This document shows positions 17,503 through 26,400 of a DNA stretch of 64,000 nt, piece after piece. This DNA is from Rossellomorea vietnamensis (GTDB taxonomy: Bacteria > Bacillota > Bacilli > Bacillales > Bacillaceae_B): positions 1 to 64,000 of the forward strand of contig NZ_VTEI01000016.1 in the NCBI RefSeq assembly GCF_008180415.1, read 5' to 3'. The notes under the pieces are model-generated. The model did no database searches, was not told the DNA's origin, and saw nothing but the letters and a program-made list of their open reading frames with translations. The translations under genes and the position numbers were made by a program. How positions within the stretch are numbered: position 1 is the stretch's first letter; every line of letters starts with the position of its first letter.

Positions 17503-18012
17503 ATGAACATCCTCCTTGTTGATGGCTACAACATTATCGGGGCCTGGCCGGAGCTCAGGGACCTTAAGAATAAGGACCTTGCTGCGGCCAGAGACCGCTT
17601 GGTGGAAAGCATGGCGGAATATCAAGGGTATACAGGTTACAGAGTAATCGTTGTATTTGATGCCCACTACGTTACCGGGATTGAAAGAAAATACAAGAAT
17701 TACAAAGTTGATGTGTTTTTTACCAGGGAAAATGAGACGGCTGATGAAAGAATTGAGAAGCTGGCAATAGAACTCAATAATATTAAAACACAGATCTACG
17801 TTGCTACCTCTGATTTCACTGAACAATGGGCCATATTCGGGCAGGGAGCATTGAGGAAATCCGCCCGTGAACTTTTTAATGAGATGCAGACCATCCAGAA
17901 AAAGATTGAAAGAAACGTAAGGAAATCCTCGGAGAAACAGCCTTCCTCCAAGATCGCATTAACAGAAGAAGTGGCAGAAATTTTTGAAAAATGGCGCAGA
18001 GGGCAGCAATGA
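17503..18012 (+). CDS. rae1: Ribosome-dependent mRNA endonuclease Rae1 (YacP)
   Basis: This 169-aa NYN/PIN-like nuclease has the signature LLVDGYNIIGAWPEL at its N-terminus, with conserved acidic residues VVFDAHYVTG and later TSDFTEQ. In Bacillus, Rae1 enters the ribosomal A site and cuts mRNA in the reading frame. Start is ATG after GGAGAGTAGGGG. It ends the mrnC-rlmB-rae1 RNA-processing cluster, 6 bp after rlmB. Confidence 0.93.
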   Translation: MNILLVDGYNIIGAWPELRDLKNKDLAAARDRLVESMAEYQGYTGYRVIVVFDAHYVTGIERKYKNYKVDVFFTRENETADERIEKLAIELNNIKTQIYVATSDFTEQWAIFGQGALRKSARELFNEMQTIQKKIERNVRKSSEKQPSSKIALTEEVAEIFEKWRRGQQ

Positions 18013-18016
18013 CCTG

Positions 18017-18046
18017 TTGACGCTTTCAAAAAAAGTACTGTATAAT
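18017..18046 (+). promoter_or_regulatory. SigA promoter of sigH
   Basis: TTGACG (18017-18022), an 18-bp spacer and TATAAT (18041-18046) lie just upstream of sigH. In B. subtilis the sigH promoter is a target of AbrB repression. I cannot define an AbrB site from sequence. Confidence 0.8.
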
Positions 18047-18080
18047 ATTTCTATCTATTGTTTCCGCGAGGGGGATATGT

Positions 18081-18734
18081 GTGGACATTCACAGCAGCAC
18101 TGGAGAACTGAAAGCTCTACTAGAGACGATGGACGACGAAGCCGTGATTGAGATGGTTCACCAAGGGGAAAGTGAAGCGCTGGATTTTCTTATTAAAAAA
18201 TATCGGAATTTTGTGAGAGCGAAAGCAAGGTCCTACTTTTTAATAGGTGCCGATAAAGAGGATATCATCCAAGAAGGCATGATAGGGCTGTATAAAGCGA
18301 TCCGCGATTACAAAGAGGACAAGCTGACTTCCTTTAAAGCATTTGCCGAGCTTTGTATTACACGGCAGATCATCACTGCCATTAAGACAGCGACACGCCA
18401 AAAGCATATTCCGTTAAATTCCTATGTGTCATTGGACAAGCCTATTTATGATGAAGAATCGGACAGGACCCTTCTGGATGTCATAACAGGTGCCAAAATT
18501 ACTAATCCGGAAGAATTGATTATCAACCGGGAAGAGTTTGACAGTATGGAAGACAAGATGGCTGAACTTTTAAGTGATCTGGAAAGAAAAGTACTCTCAC
18601 TTTACCTTGACGGCCAATCCTATCAGGAAATCTCTGAGGAATTGAACCGTCATGTCAAATCGATAGACAATGCTTTGCAGAGGGTCAAACGGAAGCTTGA
18701 AAGGTATCTGGAAGTCAGGGAAATCACGCTGTAG
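18081..18734 (+). CDS. sigH: RNA polymerase sigma factor SigH
   Basis: This 217-aa sigma-70-type factor governs transition-state and early sporulation genes such as kinA, spo0A, spo0F and ftsAZ. Region 2 (FVRAKARSYFLIGADKEDIIQ) and region 4 (RKVLSLYLDGQSYQEISEEL) are essentially identical to B. subtilis SigH. Start is GTG after GAGGGGGAT. The first 20 residues are variable, as expected. Its own SigA promoter lies directly upstream. Confidence 0.97.
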   Translation: MDIHSSTGELKALLETMDDEAVIEMVHQGESEALDFLIKKYRNFVRAKARSYFLIGADKEDIIQEGMIGLYKAIRDYKEDKLTSFKAFAELCITRQIITAIKTATRQKHIPLNSYVSLDKPIYDEESDRTLLDVITGAKITNPEELIINREEFDSMEDKMAELLSDLERKVLSLYLDGQSYQEISEELNRHVKSIDNALQRVKRKLERYLEVREITL

Positions 18735-18738
18735 TGTG

Positions 18739-18778
18739 CGGAGGCCTTGTTGACACATTGTCACCTCCGTGTTATTTT
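18739..18778 (+). promoter_or_regulatory. Hairpin and promoter before rpmG-secE
   Basis: Two signals overlap here. A hairpin CGGAGG / CCTCCG with inner TGACA / TGTCA precedes TTATTTTTG and could terminate sigH transcripts. TTGACA (18750-18755), a 17-bp spacer and TATTTT (18773-18778) could start rpmG-secE. The -35 sits inside the hairpin. Which one is used cannot be decided by eye. Confidence 0.5.
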
Positions 18779-18819
18779 TGATAGGATTAAATCAGTATAA
18801 AGCACAGCAGGTGAGATAT

Positions 18820-18969
18820 ATGAGCAACAAGCTTATTTTAGCTTGCAATGAATGTGGTTCCCGGAACTATACCGCTCCGAATAATAGAAGCGGCAAGCAG
18901 GATAGACTGGAATTAAAGAAGTTTTGCAGCACATGCAATGCACACACTGTCCATAGAGAAACAAAGTAA
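18820..18969 (+). CDS. rpmG: 50S ribosomal protein L33 (zinc-binding form)
   Basis: This 49-aa L33 keeps two CxxC pairs (C9/C12 and C36/C39), so it is the C+ zinc form. The ATG at 18820, preceded by GCAGGTGAG, gives the typical MSNKLILACNECGSRNY start. An earlier in-frame start in the leader lacks support. It sits between sigH and secE, as in B. subtilis (rpmGB position). Confidence 0.94.
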   Translation: MSNKLILACNECGSRNYTAPNNRSGKQDRLELKKFCSTCNAHTVHRETK

Positions 18970-19019
18970 GATTTTACTATAAATGCCCGGTGATATATAC
19001 AAGTTGGAGGTAACAACAG

Positions 19020-19196
19020 ATGTTTAAATTCTTTAGCAATGTTTCATCAGAGATGAAAAAGGTAAGCTGGCCTAAACGCAAAGAGCTTACCCGCTACACG
19101 ATTACAGTCATTTCCACTGTTATTTTTGTTGCACTATTCTTCACAGTGATAGATTTAGGGATTTCTGAACTCATCCGTCTTATTCCCGGCAGATAA
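19020..19196 (+). CDS. secE: Protein translocase subunit SecE
   Basis: This 58-aa single-span subunit of the SecYEG channel is too short for many gene finders. It begins MFKFFSNVSSEMKKV, has the conserved amphipathic SWPKRKELTR motif (17-26), and one membrane helix (about 27-46, TITVISTVIFVALFFTVIDL). The ATG follows GTTGGAGGTAACAAC. It lies directly before nusG, the near-universal bacterial order. Confidence 0.95.
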   Translation: MFKFFSNVSSEMKKVSWPKRKELTRYTITVISTVIFVALFFTVIDLGISELIRLIPGR

Positions 19197-19256
19197 ATTC
19201 TTTACGGCTTCAGGCTGCCTGGAGCCGATGATAGAGAAATACAGAATGCATTGTAT

Positions 19257-19332
19257 ATAGATACAGTATTCATGGTATAATGACATTTAATAGCGCAAAA
19301 CTTCTAGGAACCCGTTAAAACCGGGTTTTTTC
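19257..19332 (+). promoter_or_regulatory. nusG promoter followed by a terminator-like hairpin
   Basis: A -10 TATAAT (19276-19281), with TTGT/TATATA-like upstream sequence at a loose 19-bp spacing, is followed about 30 nt later by AACCCG / CGGGTT (19309-19327) and a run of six T. The hairpin lies between a plausible start site and nusG, so it could either end secE transcripts or attenuate nusG. Confidence 0.5.
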
Positions 19333-19363
19333 ATTTGGGCGAAAATAATGATTATGTAATTTA

Positions 19364-19392
19364 GAGGAGGGACGGACTTTAAGTCCTAACAA
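19364..19392 (+). promoter_or_regulatory. nusG ribosome-binding site with spacer hairpin
   Basis: The Shine-Dalgarno GAGGAGGG (19364-19371) is 21 nt from the nusG ATG, which is too far for normal initiation. The spacer contains GGACT-TTA-AGTCC (19374-19386), a 13-nt stem-loop. If folded, the effective spacing becomes 8 nt. The spacing and repeat are seen directly; the mechanism is inferred. Confidence 0.6.
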
Positions 19393-19926
19393 ATGGAGAA
19401 AAACTGGTATGTGGTCCATACTTACTCAGGATATGAAAACAAAGTAAAAGCTAATCTGGAAAAACGTGTTGAATCGATGGGGATGCAAGATAAAATTTTC
19501 CGCGTGGTTGTTCCTGAAGAAGAAGAAACAGAAATTAAGAACGGCAAGAAAAAAGTAGTTAAGAAGAAAGTGTTCCCGGGTTACGTCATCGTTGAAATCG
19601 TCATGACAGACGATTCTTGGTATGTAGTGCGGAATACGCCTGGTGTGACAGGATTCGTAGGATCGACAGGTTCAGGGTCAAAACCAACACCGCTTCTTCC
19701 TGAAGAAGTAAATTCACTCCTGAAACAGATGGGTATGGTAGAGAAAAGGATGGAAGTGAACTTCGAATTAGGAGAAACAGTAACTGTGACAGAGGGTCCT
19801 TTTGCCAACTTTACAGGTTCAATCGAAGAGATCGATGCTGCAAAAGGAAAAGTGAAAGTGCTCGTGAATATGTTCGGCCGTGAAACTCCGGTGGAGCTCG
19901 AATTTACACAAATTGATAAATTATAA
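19393..19926 (+). CDS. nusG: Transcription termination/antitermination protein NusG
   Basis: This 177-aa protein has an NGN domain starting MEKNWYVVHTYSGYENKVK, the FPGYVIVEIVMTDDSWYVVRNTPGVTGFVG core, and a C-terminal KOW domain (VTVTEGPFANFTGSIEEID, about 128-146). NusG binds the RNA polymerase clamp and stimulates sequence-dependent pausing in Bacillus. It is upstream of rplK-rplA, as usual. The ATG is confirmed by the N-terminal match despite an unusual ribosome-binding-site spacing. Confidence 0.97.
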   Translation: MEKNWYVVHTYSGYENKVKANLEKRVESMGMQDKIFRVVVPEEEETEIKNGKKKVVKKKVFPGYVIVEIVMTDDSWYVVRNTPGVTGFVGSTGSGSKPTPLLPEEVNSLLKQMGMVEKRMEVNFELGETVTVTEGPFANFTGSIEEIDAAKGKVKVLVNMFGRETPVELEFTQIDKL

Positions 19927-19930
19927 TTTA

Positions 19931-20021
19931 AAAGAACTTGAAATTACTTTGGATAAGTGATAATATTTCATAAGTCAGTCTGTCTCTGCGAGAGACTGCT
20001 GTACTACAAATCAAGTTCTTT
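19931..20021 (+). promoter_or_regulatory. Structured leader of rplK-rplA
   Basis: An 11-bp perfect long-range stem, AAAGAACTTGA (19931-19941) with TCAAGTTCTTT (20011-20021), encloses a second hairpin: CAGTCT / AGACTG with inner CTC-TGC-GAG. The fold starts 5 nt after the nusG stop and ends 84 nt before rplK. An autoregulatory or processing role is inferred; no known class is assigned. Confidence 0.5.
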
Positions 20022-20105
20022 ATGTTGATAAAGACATTTATTAAATGAGTGGGAGGGCAATACTGGCCCTATTACCACATCACGGACTTTAAGGAGGTGT
20101 GTCTC

Positions 20106-20531
20106 GTGGCTAAAAAAGTAGTTAAAGTTGTTAAGTTGCAAATCCCTGCTGGTAAAGCAAATCCAGCGCCGCCGGTTGGTCCAGCACTTGGTCAAGCTGG
20201 TGTTAATATCATGGGATTCTGTAAGGAATTTAATGCTCGCACAGCTGATCAAGCTGGCTTGATTATCCCTGTTGAAATTTCGGTATTTGAAGACCGTTCA
20301 TTTACATTCATCACTAAAACTCCGCCTGCTGCAGTTTTACTTAAGAAAGCAGCTGGCATCGAGTCTGGTTCTGGTGAACCAAACCGTAACAAAGTTGCAA
20401 CGGTTAAGCGTGACAAAGTACGTGAAATCGCTGAAACAAAAATGCCTGACTTAAACGCAGCAAGCGTTGAAGCGGCTATGTTAATGGTTGAAGGTACTGC
20501 GCGCAGCATGGGTATTGTCATCGAAGACTAA
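20106..20531 (+). CDS. rplK: 50S ribosomal protein L11
   Basis: This 141-aa protein of the GTPase-associated centre binds 23S rRNA. Motifs: LQIPAGKANPAPPVGPALGQ (about residues 11-30) and the C-terminal KMPDLNAASVEAAMLMVEGT. The GTG start at 20106 follows GGAGGTGTG and gives MAKKVVKVVKL; an upstream in-frame ATG at 20049 would add 19 non-homologous residues. It pairs with rplA. Confidence 0.96.
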   Translation: MAKKVVKVVKLQIPAGKANPAPPVGPALGQAGVNIMGFCKEFNARTADQAGLIIPVEISVFEDRSFTFITKTPPAAVLLKKAAGIESGSGEPNRNKVATVKRDKVREIAETKMPDLNAASVEAAMLMVEGTARSMGIVIED

Positions 20532-20563
20532 TACTCTGATTAGTTGAATGTGCATGTTGGACG

Positions 20564-20601
20564 AGGTTGCGATGATGAAATGGTTGTTTCACTCGCAACC
20601 T
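20564..20601 (+). other. Hairpin between rplK and rplA
   Basis: AGGTTGCGA (20564-20572) and TCGCAACCT (20593-20601) form a 9-bp perfect stem with an inner TGAAA / TTTCA helix, followed by a weak T-rich tail. It could reduce readthrough, protect an mRNA end or be part of L1 feedback. It is seen clearly but its role is unassigned. Confidence 0.55.
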
Positions 20602-20652
20602 TTATTCGTGGGAGGTTATTCCGCTAAAACCACAATCTAGGAGGAAATTATA

Positions 20653-21351
20653 ATGGCTAACAAAGGTAAAAAATATCTTGAAGCTCAAAAACTGGTTGAC
20701 CGTACACAGAACTACGCTGTGTCAGAAGCGGTTGAATTAGTGAAAAAGACAAACTTTGCTAAGTTTGACGCATCAGTAGAAGTGGCTTTCCGTCTTGGAG
20801 TAGACACTCGTAAAAACGACCAGCAAATCCGTGGAGCGGTTGTTCTTCCGCACGGAACTGGTAAAACTCAAAAAGTTCTTGTATTCGCTAAAGGCGAAAA
20901 AGCGAAAGAAGCAGAAGCTGCTGGCGCTGACTTCGTAGGCGATGCAGACTTAATCGCGAAAATCAACCAAGGCTGGTTCGATTTCGATGTAATCGTTGCG
21001 ACACCTGACATGATGGGTGAAGTTGGTAAACTTGGCCGTGTGCTTGGGCCAAAAGGTTTAATGCCAAACCCTAAAACAGGAACAGTAACTTTCGATGTTG
21101 AAAAAGCAGTTAACGAAATCAAAGCGGGTAAAGTAGAATACCGTGCTGATAAAGCTGGAAATGTACATGTGCCAATCGGCAAAGTATCATTTGACACTGA
21201 CAAGCTTGTTGAAAACTTCACTACGATTTATGATACAATGCTTAAAGCTAAACCAGCTGCTGCTAAAGGAACTTACATGAAAAATGTGGCTGTCACTTCA
21301 ACAATGGGTCCTGGAGTGAAAGTAGATCCTTCAACATTCGCAGTAAAATAA
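20653..21351 (+). CDS. rplA: 50S ribosomal protein L1
   Basis: This 232-aa L1 stalk protein contains the conserved VVATPDMMGEVGKLGRVLGP segment and the MPNPKTGTVT RNA-contact loop around residues 140-150. It starts MANKGKKYLEAQKLVD after AGGAGGAAATT. In many bacteria L1 represses its own rplK-rplA mRNA. The 122-bp upstream gap holds a strong hairpin. Confidence 0.97.
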   Translation: MANKGKKYLEAQKLVDRTQNYAVSEAVELVKKTNFAKFDASVEVAFRLGVDTRKNDQQIRGAVVLPHGTGKTQKVLVFAKGEKAKEAEAAGADFVGDADLIAKINQGWFDFDVIVATPDMMGEVGKLGRVLGPKGLMPNPKTGTVTFDVEKAVNEIKAGKVEYRADKAGNVHVPIGKVSFDTDKLVENFTTIYDTMLKAKPAAAKGTYMKNVAVTSTMGPGVKVDPSTFAVK

Positions 21352-21364
21352 TTTTAATTTGATA

Positions 21365-21393
21365 TTGACTTAACGGATTGAGTGATATATAAT
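21365..21393 (+). promoter_or_regulatory. SigA promoter of rplJ-rplL
   Basis: TTGACT (21365-21370), a 17-bp spacer and TATAAT (21388-21393) lie just after rplA. Transcription from here would begin at the L10 leader. Confidence 0.82.
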
Positions 21394-21421
21394 TCATTCT
21401 GTTGTTAAAAAATAAATAACA

Positions 21422-21543
21422 TTTGTACCGTAGACAGCAGGTGCTGCAAAGCTTAAATTCCTGCCGAGGTAATTGCGATATAACGATTCGGAAGATTCGT
21501 CTGCAATGCCTTCATGTCTATCTTGATATGAAGGCATTTTTAT
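21422..21543 (+). promoter_or_regulatory. Ribosomal protein L10 leader
   Basis: The sequence carries the L10-leader hallmarks CCGTAGACAGCAGGTG and CCTGCCGAGGTAAT, followed by a terminator hairpin ATGCCTTCAT / ATGAAGGCAT (about 21506-21539) with a T-run. In this known RNA class, L10(L12)4 binds the kink-turn/bulge region and favours termination before rplJ. Confidence 0.9.
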
Positions 21544-21593
21544 TGTGATAGGCCGGTATAAATGTTCATCAGAAATCTACAGGAGGTGTAATG

Positions 21594-22094
21594 ATGAGCA
21601 GCATTCTTGATCAAAAGAAACAAATCGTTGATGAGATCTCAGACAAGATGAAAAACAGTGTATCTACTATCATTGTAGATTACCGTGGACTGAATGTATC
21701 TGAGGTTACTGAACTTCGTAAACAACTTCGTGAAGCTGGCATCGACTTCAAAGTATACAAAAATACAATGACACGTCGTGCGGCTGAAGCAGCTGGATTC
21801 GAAGGTTTGAATGAAGTATTGACTGGACCGAGCGCGATTGCGTTCAGTACAGAAGAGGTTGTGGCTCCAGCTAAGATAATCAACAACTTTGCTAAAGACC
21901 ACGAAGCTCTTGAAATCAAAGCGGGTATTATCGAAGGTACGGTCACTTCTGTAGAAGAAGTTAAAGCGATCGCTGAACTTCCATCTCGTGAAGGTCTTCT
22001 TTCTATGCTTCTCAGCGTGCTTCAAGCTCCAATGCGCAACTTCGCGTTGGCTGCAAAAGCAGTTGCGGACCAAAAAGAAGAGCAAGGCGCTTAA
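21594..22094 (+). CDS. rplJ: 50S ribosomal protein L10
   Basis: This 166-aa L10 forms the base of the L7/L12 stalk. It has the conserved STIIVDYRGLNVSEVTELRKQL core, the KNTMTRRA motif and a C-terminal helical region that binds L12 dimers. Two adjacent ATG codons exist; the second (21594) sits 8 nt after AGGAGGTG and gives the usual MSSILDQKK. It is feedback-controlled by the upstream L10 leader. Confidence 0.96.
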   Translation: MSSILDQKKQIVDEISDKMKNSVSTIIVDYRGLNVSEVTELRKQLREAGIDFKVYKNTMTRRAAEAAGFEGLNEVLTGPSAIAFSTEEVVAPAKIINNFAKDHEALEIKAGIIEGTVTSVEEVKAIAELPSREGLLSMLLSVLQAPMRNFALAAKAVADQKEEQGA

Positions 22095-22157
22095 TCCTGC
22101 AAGTTAGCTTGCAAACCAAATTAAAAACAATCCATACAATATAGGAGGAAATATAAA

Positions 22158-22520
22158 ATGAGTAAAGAGCAAATTATCGATGCGATTAAAGAAATGTCTG
22201 TTCTTGATTTAAACGATCTTGTAAAAGCTATTGAAGAAGAATTTGGTGTAACTGCTGCTGCTCCTGTAGCTGCTGCTGGTGGAGCTGGCGGAGACGCTGC
22301 TGCAGAGCAAACTGAATTCGACGTTGTTCTTGAGAGCGCTGGTTCTCAAAAAATTAAAGTTATCAAAGTTGTTCGCGAAATCACAGGCCTTGGTCTTAAA
22401 GAAGCGAAAGAACTTGTTGACAACACACCAAAAGCTCTTAAAGAAGGCATTTCTAAAGAGGAAGCTGAAGAACTTAAAGCTAAACTTGAAGAAGTTGGAG
22501 CTGGCGTAGAAGTTAAGTAA
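22158..22520 (+). CDS. rplL: 50S ribosomal protein L7/L12
   Basis: This 120-aa stalk protein recruits translation factors. The N-terminal dimerization helices (about 1-34) are followed by an Ala/Gly-rich hinge (AAAPVAAAGGAGGDAAAEQ, about 34-52) and the C-terminal factor-binding domain with KIKVIKVVREITGLGLKEAK. Start follows AGGAGGAAATAT. A strong terminator follows, ending rplJ-rplL transcripts partly or fully. Confidence 0.97.
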   Translation: MSKEQIIDAIKEMSVLDLNDLVKAIEEEFGVTAAAPVAAAGGAGGDAAAEQTEFDVVLESAGSQKIKVIKVVREITGLGLKEAKELVDNTPKALKEGISKEEAEELKAKLEEVGAGVEVK

Positions 22521-22534
22521 TTCACGACAGATTT

Positions 22535-22563
22535 AAAAGCTCGCTTATATAGCGGGCTTTTTT
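22535..22563 (+). terminator. Terminator after rplL
   Basis: AAAGCTCGCT and AGCGGGCTTT (one G-U pair) with a TATA loop are followed by a T-run. Confidence 0.85.
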
Positions 22564-22642
22564 GTTCTGTTAGTTGATAGAACCAGGCGGGTACATCCTT
22601 TGTTCAGACAATCGGGTGATCACCCCGGATGGGAGGCTTGTA

Positions 22643-23248
22643 ATGACAAATCATTATTATTCCCGCACACCTGAGGTGAAAAGCGATCCTCAAATGATAG
22701 AGATAGTGTTGAGAGATTTTAAATTCCGCATGAAAACAGATCAAGGTGTTTTTTCAAAGAAAGAAATCGATTTTGGTTCCCGTCTTCTAATTGACTCATT
22801 TGCCGATAATGGACAGGACGGCCCCCTGCTGGATGTAGGGTGCGGATACGGACCAATCGGTCTTTCGATGGCGAAAAGTTTTCCCGGCCGCACGGTGCAT
22901 ATGGTTGATGTCAATGAACGCGCACTGGGACTTGCAAAAGAAAATGCGGAAAAAAACGGGATACCCAATGTGTCTATTTATGAGAGCAGCTGCTTCGAGA
23001 AGGTTAACGAGAAGGAATTCTCAGCGATTCTCACCAATCCGCCAATCCGCGCGGGCAAATCGGTTGTTCACGAAATACTTGAAGACAGTTATAACCATTT
23101 GATTGAAGGCGGAGAGTTGTGGGTTGTTATACAAAAGAAACAAGGTGCAGCCTCAGCCGAAAAAAAGATGGAAGGTATCTATGGAAATGTTGAAATAGCA
23201 GCCAAGAAAAAAGGCTATCAGATTTTAAAATCCGTAAAAGAAAATTAA
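22643..23248 (+). CDS. ybxB: Class I SAM-dependent methyltransferase (YbxB family, RsmC-like)
   Basis: This 201-aa methyltransferase has the SAM-binding motif LLDVGCGYGPIGLS (about residues 60-73), the acidic loop VDVNERAL and the catalytic NPPIRAGK motif (about 133-140). This NPP signature belongs to RNA guanine-N2 methyltransferases such as RsmC; the exact target here is inferred only. ATG 22643 has GGGAGG upstream. It is conserved between rplL and rpoB in Bacillus. Confidence 0.9.
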   Translation: MTNHYYSRTPEVKSDPQMIEIVLRDFKFRMKTDQGVFSKKEIDFGSRLLIDSFADNGQDGPLLDVGCGYGPIGLSMAKSFPGRTVHMVDVNERALGLAKENAEKNGIPNVSIYESSCFEKVNEKEFSAILTNPPIRAGKSVVHEILEDSYNHLIEGGELWVVIQKKQGAASAEKKMEGIYGNVEIAAKKKGYQILKSVKEN

Positions 23249-23277
23249 TTGACGTAACATAGGGGCTATGTTAGTAT
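23249..23277 (+). promoter_or_regulatory. Candidate rpoB promoter with internal palindrome
   Basis: TTGACG (23249-23254), a 17-bp spacer and TAGTAT (23272-23277) start right at the ybxB stop. The spacer holds a perfect inverted repeat, AACATAG-GGG-CTATGTT (23257-23273), which may be an operator. The -10 is non-ideal. Confidence 0.45.
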
Positions 23278-23380
23278 TATAAAATGCAAAAATATTATTT
23301 TCCGGTATTATGTCCATATGTATAAAGTCTGGATTATATGGAAAAGATTATAAAATAATAGCACGTTATGTGGAAAATGA

Positions 23381-23446
23381 GGTTTTATGGAGTAAAACCC
23401 TTTTTCTTTTTGTCTTATAGTAGAGTGGTTGTACTACTTTAAGACA
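23381..23446 (+). promoter_or_regulatory. rpoB leader: terminator-like hairpin plus second hairpin
   Basis: GGTTTTA-tggag-TAAAACC (23381-23399) is followed by CTTTTTCTTTTT, resembling an intrinsic terminator. Immediately after, TGTCTTATAGTAG and CTACTTTAAGACA (23411-23446) form a 12-pair stem with one T-T mismatch. Together they look like an attenuator 40 nt before rpoB. Confidence 0.5.
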
Positions 23447-23487
23447 TATAGAGGCAACCAAAACGTTTGATTTGAGGGGTGAATCAG

Positions 23488-26400
23488 TTGACAGGTCAAC
23501 TAGTTCAGTATGGACGACACCGCCAACGCAGAAGTTTTGCGCGTATCAGTGAAGTATTAGATTTACCAAATTTAATCGAAATTCAAACATCCTCCTATCA
23601 ATGGTTTCTTGATGAGGGATTAAGAGAGATGTTTCGCGACATTTCTCCGATTGAGGACTTCACTGGTAATCTTTCCTTGGAATTTATTGATTATAGCCTT
23701 GGGGAGCCAAAGTACTCGGTGGAAGAATCAAAAGAGCGAGATGTAACATATTCAGCGCCGTTAAGAGTCAAAGTCCGCTTGTTGAACAAGGAAACCGGCG
23801 AAGTTAAAGACCAGGATGTATTTATGGGCGATTTCCCGCTGATGACAGAAACGGGAACGTTCGTAATCAATGGTGCTGAACGCGTTATTGTATCACAGCT
23901 TGTTCGATCGCCTAGTGTTTACTTCAGCGGCAAAATGGACAAAAACGGCAAGAAAGGCTTCACTGCTACCGTTATTCCAAACCGCGGTGCGTGGCTGGAA
24001 TATGAAACAGATGCGAAAGATGTAGTGCATGTGCGTATTGACCGCACACGTAAATTACCGGTAACGGTTCTTATGCGTGCACTTGGGTTTGGTTCTGATC
24101 AAGAAATCATCGATCTTATTGGTGATAATGAGTATATCCGCAATACTCTCGAAAAGGATAACACCGAGGGTATCGAGAAAGCGCTTTTGGAAATCTATGA
24201 GCGCCTTCGTCCGGGTGAGCCGCCTACAGTAGAAAATGCAAAGAGTCTTTTGGTTTCACGTTTCTTTGATCCTAAAAGATATGATCTTGCAAATGTAGGA
24301 CGCTACAAAATGAATAAAAAGCTGCATATCAAAAACCGTTTGTTCGGACAGACACTGGCTGAAACGCTTGCTGATCCGGAGACAGGGGAGATTGTGGCAG
24401 AGAAGGGCACAGTGCTTGACCGACGTGCTCTGGACAAAGTCATTCCGTACTTAGAAAACGGCATCGGCTTCAAAACCTATCAGCAGGCTGGCGGCGTTTT
24501 GGAAGATGATGTAGTGCTTCAGTCTATTAAAATCTACTCTCCTAATGAAGAGGGAGAAAAAGAGATCAATGTTATCAGTAACGCATTTGTAGAAGAAGAA
24601 ATTAAGAATATCACACCTGCTGATATCATTTCTTCTATCAGTTACTTCTTTAACTTGCTGCACGGAGTCGGTGATACCGATGACATCGACCACCTGGGCA
24701 ACAGACGTCTTCGTTCTGTTGGTGAATTGCTTCAAAACCAATTCAGGATCGGTCTTTCCCGTATGGAACGTGTTGTTCGCGAAAGAATGTCCATTCAGGA
24801 TGCGAACACGATCACTCCTCAGCAATTGATCAATATTCGTCCTGTTATTGCATCCATTAAAGAGTTCTTTGGAAGTTCTCAGCTTTCTCAGTTCATGGAT
24901 CAAACGAACCCGCTGGCTGAACTGACTCACAAGAGACGTCTATCAGCATTGGGACCAGGCGGTCTTACACGAGAACGCGCAGGCTTTGAAGTCCGTGACG
25001 TTCACTACTCCCACTATGGGCGTATGTGTCCGATCGAAACACCAGAGGGTCCGAACATTGGATTGATCAACTCTTTATCTTCATTTGCAAAAGTGAATCG
25101 TTTCGGTTTCATAGAAACTCCTTACCGCCGTGTCGACCCTGACACAGGAAAGGTAACGAACCGTATGGATTATTTGACTGCAGACGAAGAGGATAACTAC
25201 GTTGTGGCACAGGCGAATGCACGCCTGAGTGACGACGGTTCTTTCCTAGACGATGAAGTCATCGCCCGTTTCCGCGGGGAGAATACAGTTGTTAAACGTG
25301 AACGCATCGATTATATGGATGTATCACCTAAGCAGGTTGTATCTGCTGCAACAGCTTGTATTCCTTTCCTTGAGAACGATGACTCTAACCGTGCACTTAT
25401 GGGAGCGAACATGCAGCGACAAGCTGTACCTCTAATGAATCCTGAATCCCCGATTGTCGGGACAGGGATGGAGCACGTTTCCGCAAAGGATTCCGGTGCT
25501 GCTGTCATCTGTAAACATGAAGGTCTCGTAGAGCGTGTAGAAGCGAAACAAGTTTGGGTCCGCCAAATTAAAGAAATAGATGGCCAGGAAGTGAAAGGCG
25601 ATCTAGATAAATACAGAATGCAGAAATTCATCCGTTCCAACCAAGGAACATGTTACAACCAGCGCCCAATCGTAAGTGAAGGTGACAGGGTGACAAAAGG
25701 TGAAATTCTAGCAGACGGCCCTTCAATGGAAAAAGGTGAACTTGCTCTTGGGCGCAATGTAATGGTTGGTTTCATGACATGGGACGGTTACAACTATGAA
25801 GATGCCATCATCATGAGTGAACGCCTTGTGAAGGATGATGTTTATACATCCATCCACATTGAGGAATATGAATCAGAATCCAGGGATACAAAGCTTGGAC
25901 CTGAAGAAATCACCCGCGATATCCCGAATGTCGGCGAAGATGCGCTTCGCAATCTTGATGAACGCGGAATTATCCGTGTCGGTGCAGAAGTGAAAGACGG
26001 AGACCTGCTTGTCGGTAAAGTGACGCCTAAAGGTGTAACTGAACTTACAGCTGAAGAAAGACTGCTTCATGCGATTTTCGGTGAAAAAGCACGTGAAGTC
26101 CGTGACACTTCTCTTCGTGTACCTCATGGAGGCGGCGGTATCGTACTGGATGTTAAAGTCTTTAACCGTGAAGACGGAGATGAACTTCCTCCGGGTGTAA
26201 ACCAGCTTGTCCGTGCTTATATCGTTCAGAAACGTAAAATTTCTGAGGGAGATAAAATGGCAGGACGACATGGTAACAAAGGTGTTATCTCGCGTATCCT
26301 TCCTGAAGAAGATATGCCGTTCCTTCCAGATGGAACTCCGATCGATATCATGTTGAATCCGCTGGGCGTTCCATCCCGTATGAATATCGGACAGGTGCTC

